Below, piece by piece: positions 17,351 through 25,759 of a stretch of DNA of 56,208 nucleotides. The translations under genes were made by a program, and so were the position numbers. The DNA is from Alphaproteobacteria bacterium UBA7314 (GTDB taxonomy: Bacteria > Pseudomonadota > Alphaproteobacteria > MPNO01 > UBA830). The notes beneath the pieces are model-generated. The model was not told the DNA's origin, did not search any database, and saw only the letters and a program-made list of their open reading frames with translations. Positions within the stretch are counted from its first letter, which is position 1, and the number at the start of each line of letters is the position of its first letter. The stretch lies in contig DKQG01000040.1 of NCBI GenBank assembly GCA_002471575.1, positions 20,933 through 77,140 on the forward strand, written 5' to 3'.

Positions 17351-18117
17351 CAGATATAACCGGCCCCGTCGGCGGCAGCCCATAAAAGCCGAACTGAGAG
17401 GATAATCAGCATGATCTGGAAGACGCGTTTGAACACTTCCTCGTTCATCATGTTCAGCAACTTGAAACCGATCCAGTTCCCTAGAAATCCGGCCGTGACC
17501 ATGGCGGCCATCAGCGGCAGATAGGTGAAAAACTGGAAACCGAGAAAGGCGAAAACGACCACTTTCAGGCCATGGATAAACACCATTACGGCCGCGTGGG
17601 TTGCCACGTAGACGCGCCGGTCGTCGCTGACGCCGCGTACCCAGGGGGCAAGGATCGTGCCCGTCGCGCCAATGAACATCGAAATGAAGGCACCCACGGT
17701 GCCGAGCACGAAAAACCGCCTGCCGGTCGGGACGCCCGCCGTGATCTTCGGTGCGAAGCAGACATAGAGCATGAAAACACCGAGGATGGCCTGTAGCAGC
17801 GAAACCGGGATCGAGATAACAATCTTGCCCCCGATGGCGGAGCCGATCAGCGCGCCGATCGCAAACGGTACGATCGCCGACTTGATCACCAGCTTGTGGG
17901 CGATGATCGTGCGGGTGACGTTGGATCCGGCCTGTACCACCCCGTGCACCGGGATCAGCGCGACCGGCGGAAATACCATCGCCATGAAACCGATCAGCAC
18001 GATGCCGCCCCCCAGACCGGCAACGACACCGAACGCGGCGGTGAAACAGGCGAGCACCGTGAACAGGATAAACATCCACCCGTCGATCTCCGGCGTGATC
18101 GACAACAGTTCAATCAT
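17350..18117 (-). CDS. TauE/SafE family permease, copy 2 of 3
   Basis: The 255-residue membrane protein is paralogous to its two neighbours: FGVVAGLGGGIVLIGFM in the first half, IGATGTILAPWVRG in the second half, and GNWIGFKLLNMMNEEVFKR near the end. The start is the ATG at 18117, which overlaps the stop of copy 1 by 4 bases (18114-18117). Translational coupling at both ends shows that the three permeases are made together. Exported substrate unknown, with sulfite or a sulfonate possible. Confidence 0.88.
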   Translation of the reverse strand: MIELLSITPEIDGWMFILFTVLACFTAAFGVVAGLGGGIVLIGFMAMVFPPVALIPVHGVVQAGSNVTRTIIAHKLVIKSAIVPFAIGALIGSAIGGKIVISIPVSLLQAILGVFMLYVCFAPKITAGVPTGRRFFVLGTVGAFISMFIGATGTILAPWVRGVSDDRRVYVATHAAVMVFIHGLKVVVFAFLGFQFFTYLPLMAAMVTAGFLGNWIGFKLLNMMNEEVFKRVFQIMLIILSVRLLWAAADGAGYI

Positions 18118-18887
18118 GCGGCGATCTCCAACCCTGCTTCGATCAGCAGGCGGATGGCTAGCACCGTCAGTACCAGATTGAACCCCCAGCGGAATACGTT
18201 TTCTGCCATCCAGTCCAGGATGAACTTGCCCGACCACGTGCCCACCGCGCCGAACAGAGTCATCAGGATCATTAGCGGGGCGTAGGGTGCGAAGGCGAAT
18301 CCGAGGAAGCCGAACGCCAGGATCTTCACGCCATGCTGCCACGACATGAAAGCGGCATGGGTGGCGACGGTCATCTTCCGGTCCGTCGTGGACGCCTTGA
18401 TGAAAGGCGCAATCAGGGGGCCGGTCGCGCCGGCGAACATGGTCGCGAACGAGGCCAGCGCCCCCACGGTTGCGAACCGCAGTTTGGTGGGCTCCATCGC
18501 CTTCATCTTGGGTCCCCAGACGGCATAAAGCACGAAAACCCCGATTATTGCCTGAAGGACGTATTTAGGCAGGGCGAAAATGATCTGTCCGCCGATCGCC
18601 GCGCCGATCACCGTGCCAGCCACGAAGGGCGGCATCCAGGTAAACAGAATATTCCGCCACATCATCACGGCCCGGAAAAAATTCGACCCGACCTGAACCA
18701 CCGCATGCACTGGGATGATCGAGGTCAGGGGCATAACCGACGCCATGACAGCGACCAGTGCGGCCCCGCCGCCGAGGCCGAACGCCGCCGAAACCGCGGA
18801 AGTCAGAAAGCTGAGAAGGCACAGGGCGACGAAGGACCATTCGGAAACCCCCGGCGCGCTTGCCAGAATGTCATGGACGATCTGCAT
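18114..18887 (-). CDS. TauE/SafE family permease, copy 1 of 3
   Basis: The 257-residue membrane protein is first gene of the TauE-TauE-TauE-molybdoenzyme-RidA operon. It shows SAVSAAFGLGGGAALVAVMA in the first half and AGATGPLIAPFIKAS in the second half. The ATG at 18887 (MQIVHD) was chosen because upstream sequence of the longer frame is non-hydrophobic shadow. The 133-base gap to the divergent CoA-transferase gene must hold both promoters. No clear sigma-70 boxes were picked out. Confidence 0.87.
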   Translation of the reverse strand: MQIVHDILASAPGVSEWSFVALCLLSFLTSAVSAAFGLGGGAALVAVMASVMPLTSIIPVHAVVQVGSNFFRAVMMWRNILFTWMPPFVAGTVIGAAIGGQIIFALPKYVLQAIIGVFVLYAVWGPKMKAMEPTKLRFATVGALASFATMFAGATGPLIAPFIKASTTDRKMTVATHAAFMSWQHGVKILAFGFLGFAFAPYAPLMILMTLFGAVGTWSGKFILDWMAENVFRWGFNLVLTVLAIRLLIEAGLEIAA

Positions 18888-19020
18888 GAGGACGATTTCA
18901 TTATACACCTCCGCGCGCGGCGAGAGGAATCGGCTGTGAGGACGAATTGCGAATTCCGGCTGGCGGCTTTTCCCGCACGTCCCAATCGCGTAAACCTGCC
19001 GCGGGAAACCGGAGATCGAT

Positions 19021-20244
19021 ATGTCAGATGCCATTGGCCCGCTTTCGGGCGTCACCGTGATTGATTTGACCCGCGTGCTCGCAGGGCCGACCTGCACCCA
19101 GATGCTGGGCGACCTGGGCGCGGACGTGATCAAATTTGAACGCCTCGGCGCCGGCGACGACACCCGCAAATTCGCCCCCCCGTTCGTCAAGGACGCCGAC
19201 GGCAAAGATACGTCGGAAAGCTCGTATTTCATGGGGGCGAACAGAAACAAGCGCTCTGTCGCCATCGATATAGCCAAACCGGAAGGCGCGGAGCTGGTCC
19301 GCCGGATGGTCAAGGACGCGGATGCCCTGGTTGAGAATTTCAAGACCGGTAACCTCGCGAAATACGAGCTCGCCTACGATGACCTGAAGGGCATCAATCC
19401 AAAGCTGGTCTACTGCTCGGTGACCGGGTTCGGCCAGACCGGACCTTACGCACCTCGGCCGGGATACGATTTCCTGATCCAGGGCATGGGCGGTCTTATG
19501 TCCATCACCGGTGAACCAGACGGCGAACCGCAGAAGGTTGGCGTGCCGATCGCGGATATCATGGCCGGCATGTACGCAGGCGTTGCGGTGAACGCCGCAC
19601 TGCGCCACGCGGCTGTCACCGGCCAGGGTCAGTATATCGATATCGGCATGATGGATACGACGGTCGCCATGCTTGCCAACGCGGGCATGAATTACATCCA
19701 CGCCGGCATGCTGGGCAGGCTGGGGAACGCCCATCCCAACATTGTGCCCTATCAGCCGTTCAAAACAGCGGATGGCTTTATTATCGTCGCCATTGGCAAC
19801 GATACCCAGTTCCAGCGGTTCTGCGAGCTCGCCGAGTGCACGGAACTGTGTGAAAACCCCGATTTCGCCACGAACGACGCGCGGGTGCGAAACAGGGAAG
19901 CATTACTGCCGACACTGTACGAAATTTTTGAAACCCGGACGTCGGAGGAATGGCTTTCAGGGCTGGAGGCGCAAAAAATCGGCTGCGGGCCGATCAACAA
20001 TCTCCAGCAGGTGTTCGACGATCCGCATGTCCAGGCTCGCGGCATGGTGGTCAATCTAGATCATCCGCTCGCCGGAGAAGGCGGCGCTGCCGTGATCGGC
20101 AGCCCGATGCGGTTCACGGAAACACCCGTGACCTACCGCCATGCGCCCCCGACCGTGGGGCAACACACCGAAGAAGTTCTGCGCGAAAAGCTGGGGCTGA
20201 TCGACGAAGACCTGGCCACGTTGCGCGACAAAGAGGTGATCTGA
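19021..20244 (+). CDS. CaiB/BaiF-type (class III) CoA transferase
   Basis: The 407-residue protein is full length for the family. It begins GVTVIDLTRVLAGP, has RNKRSVAIDIAKPEG, and carries the catalytic aspartate in the VGVPIADIMAGMYA segment. Family members move CoA between acids such as oxalate, formate, succinate or benzylsuccinate. The substrate is not readable from sequence. It starts a plus-strand run (CoA transferase, EamA permease, ChaC, SDR, methyltransferase, aldolase) and is divergent from the TauE operon. Confidence 0.92.
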   Translation: MSDAIGPLSGVTVIDLTRVLAGPTCTQMLGDLGADVIKFERLGAGDDTRKFAPPFVKDADGKDTSESSYFMGANRNKRSVAIDIAKPEGAELVRRMVKDADALVENFKTGNLAKYELAYDDLKGINPKLVYCSVTGFGQTGPYAPRPGYDFLIQGMGGLMSITGEPDGEPQKVGVPIADIMAGMYAGVAVNAALRHAAVTGQGQYIDIGMMDTTVAMLANAGMNYIHAGMLGRLGNAHPNIVPYQPFKTADGFIIVAIGNDTQFQRFCELAECTELCENPDFATNDARVRNREALLPTLYEIFETRTSEEWLSGLEAQKIGCGPINNLQQVFDDPHVQARGMVVNLDHPLAGEGGAAVIGSPMRFTETPVTYRHAPPTVGQHTEEVLREKLGLIDEDLATLRDKEVI

Positions 20245-20262
20245 GCGCGAGGGGTTAGCCAG

Positions 20263-21156
20263 ATGGAACGGTCCCGCTGGATCGCGCTGCTGCTCCTTTT
20301 CTATTGCGGTCTCGGGTGGGGGGCCGCCGTCGCCATTGCGAAGATCGCTACCACAGGCGGAGTTCACCCGCTGGGCTACGTTTTCTGGGTGGCGATCATC
20401 GCCGCTTTGATACTGACCGCGATCTGCGCCGTTCGCGGCACCTGGCCAGGCACCAGCCGAAAACACATCTGGTACTACATCATCATTGGCGGGCTGCGGA
20501 TCGTAAGCGCCAACGTGATCTGGTACACGACGGTCAAGTACGTGCCCGCCGGGGCGTTGGCTGTTGTTCTCGGCCTGACGCCCATTTTTACCTATGGCAT
20601 CAGCCTCGCGATGCGGCTGGAGACCTTCGCCGCGCTTCGCGCCACGGGCCTGAATTTCGGTTTTGTCGGCGTCGTGATGTTCGTGGTACCCAGTCAAAGC
20701 CTGCCCGATCCGTCGATGATTCCCTGGATGCTGTTCGGACTCGGCGCGCCGCTGACATATGCGCTGGCCAATATCCTGATCGACCGCATGCGGCCGAAAA
20801 CCGGCAATACGCTCTCTCATACGACGGGTATGGTCTGGTTCGGCGCGATCTTCATGCTGCCGGTCTGTCTTCTGGCGGGCGCGTTTCACATCCCGGCATT
20901 CCCGCCATCAGGCCCCGACATCGCCGTGTTCGGCCATGCCGTTATTTCGGGTTTCGCATTCTTCGCTTTATTCGAGATGATCCGGTTGTCCGGCCCTACC
21001 TTCGCGTCACAGCTGAACTACATCGTGACACTGACGGGCGTCCTGTCGGGAATTCTCTTTTTCGGTGAAGCACCCACCTGGTGGGTATGGGCCGGCACCG
21101 CCTGCGTGCTGGGCGGTGTGGCGCTGGTGAACAAGCGACCTGTGAAGCATGGGTAA
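20263..21156 (+). CDS. EamA/DMT-family transporter
   Basis: The 297-residue inner-membrane protein has ten predicted helices in two EamA repeats, typical of drug/metabolite exporters. The first helix (WIALLLLFYCGLGWGAAVAI) and the end of the second repeat (GILFFGEAPTWWVWAGTACV) fit the family. It follows the CoA transferase after 18 bases, and its stop overlaps the ChaC-like gene by 8 bases, so all three are co-transcribed. Substrate unknown; an amphiphilic acid or amino acid is plausible. Confidence 0.88.
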   Translation: MERSRWIALLLLFYCGLGWGAAVAIAKIATTGGVHPLGYVFWVAIIAALILTAICAVRGTWPGTSRKHIWYYIIIGGLRIVSANVIWYTTVKYVPAGALAVVLGLTPIFTYGISLAMRLETFAALRATGLNFGFVGVVMFVVPSQSLPDPSMIPWMLFGLGAPLTYALANILIDRMRPKTGNTLSHTTGMVWFGAIFMLPVCLLAGAFHIPAFPPSGPDIAVFGHAVISGFAFFALFEMIRLSGPTFASQLNYIVTLTGVLSGILFFGEAPTWWVWAGTACVLGGVALVNKRPVKHG

Positions 21157-21772
21157 TCCGCCTCCCACGCATCTGATCACCCCCATCAGCGATGAACGGC
21201 GGGGCGAAATTCTGGACGAGACGCTCGCACGGCGGCCGCACGACGGGCCGCTTCGTATCTTTGGATACGGATCGCTGATGTGGAGCCCCTGTTTCGACGT
21301 GGCGGACAGCCACCTTTGTACTTTGCGCGACTACCATCGGGGCTTTTCGATCTGGTCGGTGTTTGCCCGTGGTACCCCGGAACATCCCGGTCTGGGATTT
21401 GCACTTGAAGAAAAAGCGGGCACAAGCTGCGAAGGTATCGTCTTCACCCTGCCCGGCGCTACCACCCGCGACGACCTGATCCCCTTGTGGGAGCGGGAAA
21501 TGTGGACGGAGACCTATCATCCGGAATGGGTCATGGTCGAAACGGAGGTGGGGTCTCTACGCGCGCTGACTTTCGTCGTTTCCACCGATCACCGGCAATA
21601 CGCCGGCGATCTTCCCGTGGTAGAGAAGGCCGCCTACATCGCGAAGGCATCGGGGAAATACGGCACCTGCTATGATTATCTGGCGCAGACAGTCGAAAAA
21701 ATGCGCGATATGGGCGTGCATGACGCCGAGATGGAAGAACTGCTGGCCGCGGTCGATGCCGTGATGCGGTGA
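21149..21772 (+). CDS. ChaC-like gamma-glutamylcyclotransferase
   Basis: The 207-residue protein carries the ChaC signature FGYGSLMWSPCF near residue 38 and the conserved SIWSVFARGTPEHPGL and GLGFAL segments. ChaC enzymes release 5-oxoproline from glutathione with a catalytic Glu, here probably in the WEREM region. Overlap of 8 bases with the EamA gene suggests coupling. A role in glutathione turnover linked to electrophilic intermediates is possible but not shown. Confidence 0.88.
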   Translation: MGNPPPTHLITPISDERRGEILDETLARRPHDGPLRIFGYGSLMWSPCFDVADSHLCTLRDYHRGFSIWSVFARGTPEHPGLGFALEEKAGTSCEGIVFTLPGATTRDDLIPLWEREMWTETYHPEWVMVETEVGSLRALTFVVSTDHRQYAGDLPVVEKAAYIAKASGKYGTCYDYLAQTVEKMRDMGVHDAEMEELLAAVDAVMR

Positions 21773-21832
21773 TACGGACTTGCACCGTCTCGCCCGGCAT
21801 GCACAACTATTAAAATTAACGGGAGGGAACCA

Positions 21833-22654
21833 ATGTCAGATACGGAAATCGGCTATATCGACTATTCGACGCTGAACGTCGACAAGAATGCGACCTATGA
21901 CAGCCTGCGCGACCGGGTGGTGTTGATTACCGGTGCGGGACAGGCCATCGGTCGCGGCTATGCGCATTATTTTTCGGCCCAGGGTGCTATCCCCGTTATC
22001 GCCGATATCAATGGCGAAAACGCCGAAAAGGTGAAACAGGAGATCGAAGAAAAGCAGGGCAAGGCGATGGCCATTGAGGTCGATGTCGCCGACGAACAGT
22101 CCAATATCGACATGGTCGACAAAATCCTCGCTCAGTACGGCCGGCTGGACGTGCTGATCAATAACGCGGCGATCTTTTCGCAGATTACCATGGCGCCGTT
22201 CTGGGAGCTGCCGGTGGACGAGTGGAAACGCGCGGTCGACGTCAATGTAAACGGGGCGTTTTTATGTTCCCGCGCCGCTGTTCATCCAATGATCGAAGCG
22301 AAATGGGGCCGTATCATAAACGTTTCTTCAGGTACGATGATGATGGGCCGTCCGAACTACCTGCACTACATCACGACCAAGGCGGCGATGATCGGCATGT
22401 CGCGATCGATGGCCCGTGAGGTCGGGCCGTACGGGATCACCGTAAATACGTTCTGGCCGGGCGTAATGCAGACCGAAGTGGAACGCCCATCGGTGCCACG
22501 GGAGATGTTCAAGACTATGACAGCCACTCAAGCGCTGCCGCGTCAGGGCACGATCCATGATCTGGCGAAAGCAATGATATTCCTTTGCTCCGACGAAGCT
22601 GCGTATATCACGGGCCAGGGGATGATCGTGGATGGCGGACAAAACTTTATCTGA
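21833..22654 (+). CDS. Short-chain dehydrogenase/reductase
   Basis: The 273-residue classical SDR has the cofactor motif TGAGQAIGRG, NNAAIF, catalytic Ser in NVSSGTMMMG, Tyr and Lys in YITTK, and the C-terminal GQGMIVDGGQ. It reduces or oxidises an alcohol/ketone with NAD(P)H. A strong ribosome binding site GGGAGG lies 7 bases before the ATG. The N terminus has about 25 extra residues before the Rossmann fold. It overlaps the methyltransferase gene by 23 bases. Substrate unknown. Confidence 0.92.
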   Translation: MSDTEIGYIDYSTLNVDKNATYDSLRDRVVLITGAGQAIGRGYAHYFSAQGAIPVIADINGENAEKVKQEIEEKQGKAMAIEVDVADEQSNIDMVDKILAQYGRLDVLINNAAIFSQITMAPFWELPVDEWKRAVDVNVNGAFLCSRAAVHPMIEAKWGRIINVSSGTMMMGRPNYLHYITTKAAMIGMSRSMAREVGPYGITVNTFWPGVMQTEVERPSVPREMFKTMTATQALPRQGTIHDLAKAMIFLCSDEAAYITGQGMIVDGGQNFI

Positions 22655-23258
22655 CCCCGTCTTCAGCGGCGACTGGGCGTCATATTACGAAAAAACCGGA
22701 CAGCGGCCGCCGCGCGCCACCCTGATCCGGGCGCTGGATTCCTTCGATCGGGAAGAGCGCCCAGACAACGCGCTGGCGGCAGATCTCGGATGCGGGTCCG
22801 GACGGGATACGATCGAGATCCTGCGGCGTGGTTGGCCGGTTCACGCGGTCGACGCGTCCCGCGATGCGATCGACGGTCTGCTGGCGCGTCCGGATTTGCC
22901 GAAGAATGCGCATATCGACACCCAGCTTGCCCGCTACGAGGATATGTCGTTGCCACAATGTGATCTGATCAACGCCGCGTTTTCACTCCCGTTGTGTCCG
23001 CCAGACGCATTTCCCGGCGTCTGGCGAAAGGTCCACGACGCCTTGAGAGAAAGCGGGCGGTTTTCTGGACAACTCTACGGTGACCGCGACAGCTGGGCGG
23101 GCCGCGAAGGGATGACGTTTCATGACGCATTGGAAATCGACGCTTTACTGGCCGGATTCGAAGTAGAGTATCTTGAAGAGAAAGAGGAGGATTCCGTGAC
23201 TCCCCGTGGCACCCCGAAGCATTGGCATATCTTTCATATCGTCGCCAAAAAGACATGA
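22632..23258 (+). CDS. Class I SAM-dependent methyltransferase
   Basis: The 208-residue protein has SAM motif I ALAADLGCGSGRDT near residue 50 and the acidic motif II VHAVDASRDAI. It is related to small TehB-like methyltransferases. It starts inside the SDR gene (23-base overlap) and its stop overlaps the aldolase start by ATGA, so it is part of a coupled SDR-methyltransferase-aldolase set. Substrate unknown. Confidence 0.88.
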   Translation: MADKTLSDPVFSGDWASYYEKTGQRPPRATLIRALDSFDREERPDNALAADLGCGSGRDTIEILRRGWPVHAVDASRDAIDGLLARPDLPKNAHIDTQLARYEDMSLPQCDLINAAFSLPLCPPDAFPGVWRKVHDALRESGRFSGQLYGDRDSWAGREGMTFHDALEIDALLAGFEVEYLEEKEEDSVTPRGTPKHWHIFHIVAKKT

Positions 23259-24007
23259 AAGGGCACAACATCGAGTCGGCGGCGCTTCGCGCCCAAGTAG
23301 CGGCCTGTACCCGGATCATGAACGCGGAAGGCCTTATCGATTATTCGGGGCATGTCAGCGCGCGCCTGCCGGACGGTTCCGGTCTGATCATACAGTCCTT
23401 TGATGATTCCCGTGCGGCGCTGTCACCCGACGACCTTCTGGAATGCGATTTCGATGGCAATGTCATTTCGGGTCCTCCTGGCAAGTCACCTCCACGGGAG
23501 GTTTTTATCCATACGGAGATTATGAAAGCCCGTCCCGATGTCGGGGCGGTGGGTCATTTCCATCCGGAAACGGCGACGATGTTCACACTGGTCGAGGGAC
23601 GGCCATTGGTTCCGGTAAAGAACCATGCCGCGCGCTGGTCCGGCGGAATACCTGTGCACCCCGATCCCGCGCACGTGAATTCAGTTGAAAGCGGTGATGC
23701 CCTCGCACGGACGCTGGGACAGTGTCACGCCGCACTCATTAGGGCGCACGGTGTGGTGGTGACGGCGGAAACCGTGCCCGCGCTACTGATCGATTCGGTC
23801 CATTTCGAGGAAAACGCCCAGACGCTCTTTCGGGCGGCTGCACTGGGAGAGGTGAAAGGGCTGTCGCAGGAGGAAATGGACGGCTTTGAAAAACGCTTCA
23901 ACCGACGCGCGCATATCGGCAAACTCTGGAAGTACTATACGGGCCACGGTGTCGACGCCGGCTATTTGCCCCGAGACTGGGCAAAGGAAATTTCGGGGAC
24001 GGATTAA
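23255..24007 (+). CDS. Class II aldolase/adducin family protein
   Basis: The 250-residue protein has the zinc-binding fold of fuculose-1-phosphate aldolase relatives: IDYSGHVSAR, GHFHPETAT (Zn His pair) and IRAHGVVV (third His). The family includes aldolases, epimerases and decarboxylases, and this subgroup is common beside aromatic catabolism genes, including 3,4-dihydroxyphthalate decarboxylase-like proteins. The start ATG at 23255 overlaps the methyltransferase stop by 4 bases, and this was preferred to a start at 23222. Confidence 0.88.
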   Translation: MKGHNIESAALRAQVAACTRIMNAEGLIDYSGHVSARLPDGSGLIIQSFDDSRAALSPDDLLECDFDGNVISGPPGKSPPREVFIHTEIMKARPDVGAVGHFHPETATMFTLVEGRPLVPVKNHAARWSGGIPVHPDPAHVNSVESGDALARTLGQCHAALIRAHGVVVTAETVPALLIDSVHFEENAQTLFRAAALGEVKGLSQEEMDGFEKRFNRRAHIGKLWKYYTGHGVDAGYLPRDWAKEISGTD

Positions 24008-24025
24008 GGGCTCACCGCGAGGCGG

Positions 24026-24217
24026 ATGAACAACACCGCAGAAAACCCAATCCTGACAACCAACCCGCGGCGAAGATACCGGGGTATGCCCGGATGGGTC
24101 GTGTTGGGAGTCGGCGCGGCGTTGACGATCGGTGGTTATATCTGGATATCCGATGTCATCCGGAAAAGCGAAACAGCCAGATTTAAAGCCGGAGCCACCG
24201 CAATCGTTCAGTCCTAG
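24026..24217 (+). CDS. Small single-helix membrane protein
   Basis: The 63-residue protein has a basic N-terminal segment and one membrane helix at about residues 24-42 (VVLGVGAALTIGGYIWISD). I recognise no family. It begins 18 bases after the aldolase stop and is preceded by a modest purine-rich site, so it may be the last gene of that operon. The coding reality of so small an ORF rests on the TM segment and spacing. Confidence 0.5.
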   Translation: MNNTAENPILTTNPRRRYRGMPGWVVLGVGAALTIGGYIWISDVIRKSETARFKAGATAIVQS

Positions 24218-24316
24218 AGCGGTCTTCTGGAGGATAACTTGCAGGCTATTCAGTCGCTAGGTGGCCTTTTCGACGCATCAGAACTGGTTTCCCGCAGCAG
24301 AGAGCCATTGGGCGAT

Positions 24317-24390
24317 TGGAGCGGGTGAAGGGAATCGAACCCTCGTCTTAAGCTTGGGAAGCTTCTGCTCTACCATTGAGCTACACCCGC
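24317..24390 (-). tRNA. tRNA-Gly (anticodon CCC)
   Basis: The minus strand folds as a full cloverleaf. A 7-bp acceptor pairs 24384-24390 with 24321-24327, and there is a D arm, an anticodon arm with loop TTCCCAA (anticodon CCC), a four-base variable loop and a T arm with TTCGATT. The CCA end is encoded (24317-24319). The top pair of the anticodon stem is G-A. It lies between the small membrane protein gene and the FAH operon. Confidence 0.93.
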
Positions 24391-24401
24391 CCGGGCGGCG
24401 C

Positions 24402-24429
24402 ATTCTAATACGGCCGCAACGCTGTACAA
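24402..24429 (-). promoter_or_regulatory. Predicted sigma-70 promoter of tRNA-Gly
   Basis: On the minus strand a -35 box TTGTAC (24424-24429) is followed by a 16-base spacer and a -10 box TAGAAT (24402-24407). The tRNA 5' end is 11 bases downstream. Box quality and distance are reasonable for a tRNA gene. Confidence 0.5.
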
Positions 24430-24490
24430 GCGCAAACGGGAATGCGAATACAGGGGCAATACTGGCGATCAGATAGAGGGAGAGGAAACA

Positions 24491-25345
24491 ATGAAAATCT
24501 GCCGTTTTAACGATGACCGGCTCGGTCTTGTCGAAGGCGAGGACGTTGTAGACGTCACTACAGCGCTGGAAGTCATTCCGACAACCGGTTGGCCCGCGCC
24601 GCAGGGCGATGCGCTGATTGCAAATCTGGACGCCGTCTGCGCGAAGGCGTGGGAACTCGCAGAGTCGGGTGAACGGCTTGCGCTGTACGATGTGGTGCTG
24701 AAAAGCCCGGTCGCCAATCCGACCAAGGTGATCGGCGCGCCTGTGAACTACTACGCCCATCTCGACGAATCGCAGGAAGATGAGGGCGTAAATTTCGGGC
24801 GCGAGATCAAGACCATCGATCATTACGGGTTGTTTCTGAAAAACCCGACGCTGGTCGGTGCGGGTGACGGGGTCGATCTGCATTTCACAGATCGGCGGAA
24901 CGACCATGAGGTCGAGGTATCGATGATCATCGGCAAGACGGCCAAAAACGTTTCCTACGAAAACGCCCTTGACTACGTCGGGGCCTATTCGATCGGTCTC
25001 GACATGACCGTCCGTGGCACCGAGGAACGCAGCCTGCGCAAGGCCATTGACAGTTATTCTGTGCTCGGCCCCTGGCTGGTGACGGCGGACGAGATCGCCG
25101 ATCCCGACAAGCTGAATTTCTCGATCCATGTCGGCGATGAGGAACGCCAGAATTCAAACACGGACAAGCTGATCTTCGATTGCAAGAAGCTGATCGAATA
25201 CGGCTCCAGCTTTTACACGCTGTATCCAGGTGACGTGATCATGACCGGGACGCCGGAAGGCGTCGGACCGGTCAAAGCGGGTGACACCATGCATTGCTAT
25301 TGCGAGGGCATTGGCAAGATGGATGTGGCTGTTCGCGCTGCCTGA
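24491..25345 (+). CDS. FAH-superfamily hydrolase, paralogue A
   Basis: The 284-residue protein has an N-terminal FAH_N-like part (MKICRFNDDRLGLVEGEDVVD) and a catalytic FAH domain. The domain has the metal E-x-E in DHEVEVSMIIG, TVRGTEERSLRKA, and GDVIMTGTPEGVGP. Members hydrolyse acylpyruvates or hydrate/isomerise dienoates. It is clearly paralogous to the gene at 26836, with shared blocks such as KSPVANPTK, TDRRNDHE and LYPGD.IMTGTP. It opens a four-gene operon, 9 bases before the DUF120-like gene. Confidence 0.9.
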   Translation: MKICRFNDDRLGLVEGEDVVDVTTALEVIPTTGWPAPQGDALIANLDAVCAKAWELAESGERLALYDVVLKSPVANPTKVIGAPVNYYAHLDESQEDEGVNFGREIKTIDHYGLFLKNPTLVGAGDGVDLHFTDRRNDHEVEVSMIIGKTAKNVSYENALDYVGAYSIGLDMTVRGTEERSLRKAIDSYSVLGPWLVTADEIADPDKLNFSIHVGDEERQNSNTDKLIFDCKKLIEYGSSFYTLYPGDVIMTGTPEGVGPVKAGDTMHCYCEGIGKMDVAVRAA

Positions 25346-25354
25346 GCCGTTGGG

Positions 25355-25756
25355 ATGAAGGACGAGCAGCTTATTGGCCGGCTGGCAACGGGCATCGGAA
25401 TTGGGACGAGTTTCACCCAGCTACCGTGGGCGAAGCAACAGTTCGTCGAGCGGGTCGGGGTCGATCCGTTTCCCGGTACCATCAACGTGATTATTGACGA
25501 TCCGGAATCCATGCCGGTCTGGGTGCGGCTGAAACAAACGGATGGCATCCGAATGGAGAATCCTAATGACGGGCCGCACGATTGCGACGCCAAGTGCTGG
25601 CGAGTGTCGATCGATGGCAAGATCGATGGTGCCATCGTGTTTCCGCTGGTGCCCGATTATCCCATCGCGCAGGTGGAGGTGATTGCGCCCGTCGGCGTGC
25701 GGGATGTGCTGGGTATTGAAGACGGTGATACTGTCACGCTGACCATAAGGGACTGA
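25355..25756 (+). CDS. Bacterial homologue of the archaeal CTP-dependent riboflavin kinase (DUF120)
   Basis: The 133-residue protein has the whole DUF120 pattern. This comprises a glycine-rich N terminus (GRLATGIGIGTSF), PFPGTINV with T42 and N44 (the Thr/Asn that bind metal in the archaeal enzyme, by memory of the family), DGAIVFP, EVIAPVGVRDVLG and the IEDGDTVTLTI end. Archaeal RibK makes FMN from riboflavin with CTP as donor. Bacteria normally use RibF. The protein sits 9 bases after an FAH gene and 3 bases before an enolase-superfamily gene, so its role here could be a kinase, a regulator or binding of another ligand. Confidence 0.75.
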   Translation: MKDEQLIGRLATGIGIGTSFTQLPWAKQQFVERVGVDPFPGTINVIIDDPESMPVWVRLKQTDGIRMENPNDGPHDCDAKCWRVSIDGKIDGAIVFPLVPDYPIAQVEVIAPVGVRDVLGIEDGDTVTLTIRD

Positions 25757-25759
25757 CCA

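Noticed and set aside
16574..18079. A 501-residue frame that would fuse two TauE proteins
   Set aside because: Its first 240 residues are arginine-rich shadow of copy 2 in another frame. The real gene starts at the ATG at 17350.
24317..24390. tRNA-Gly as an attachment site of an integrated island
   Set aside because: No integrase gene and no direct repeat of the tRNA 3' end were seen nearby.
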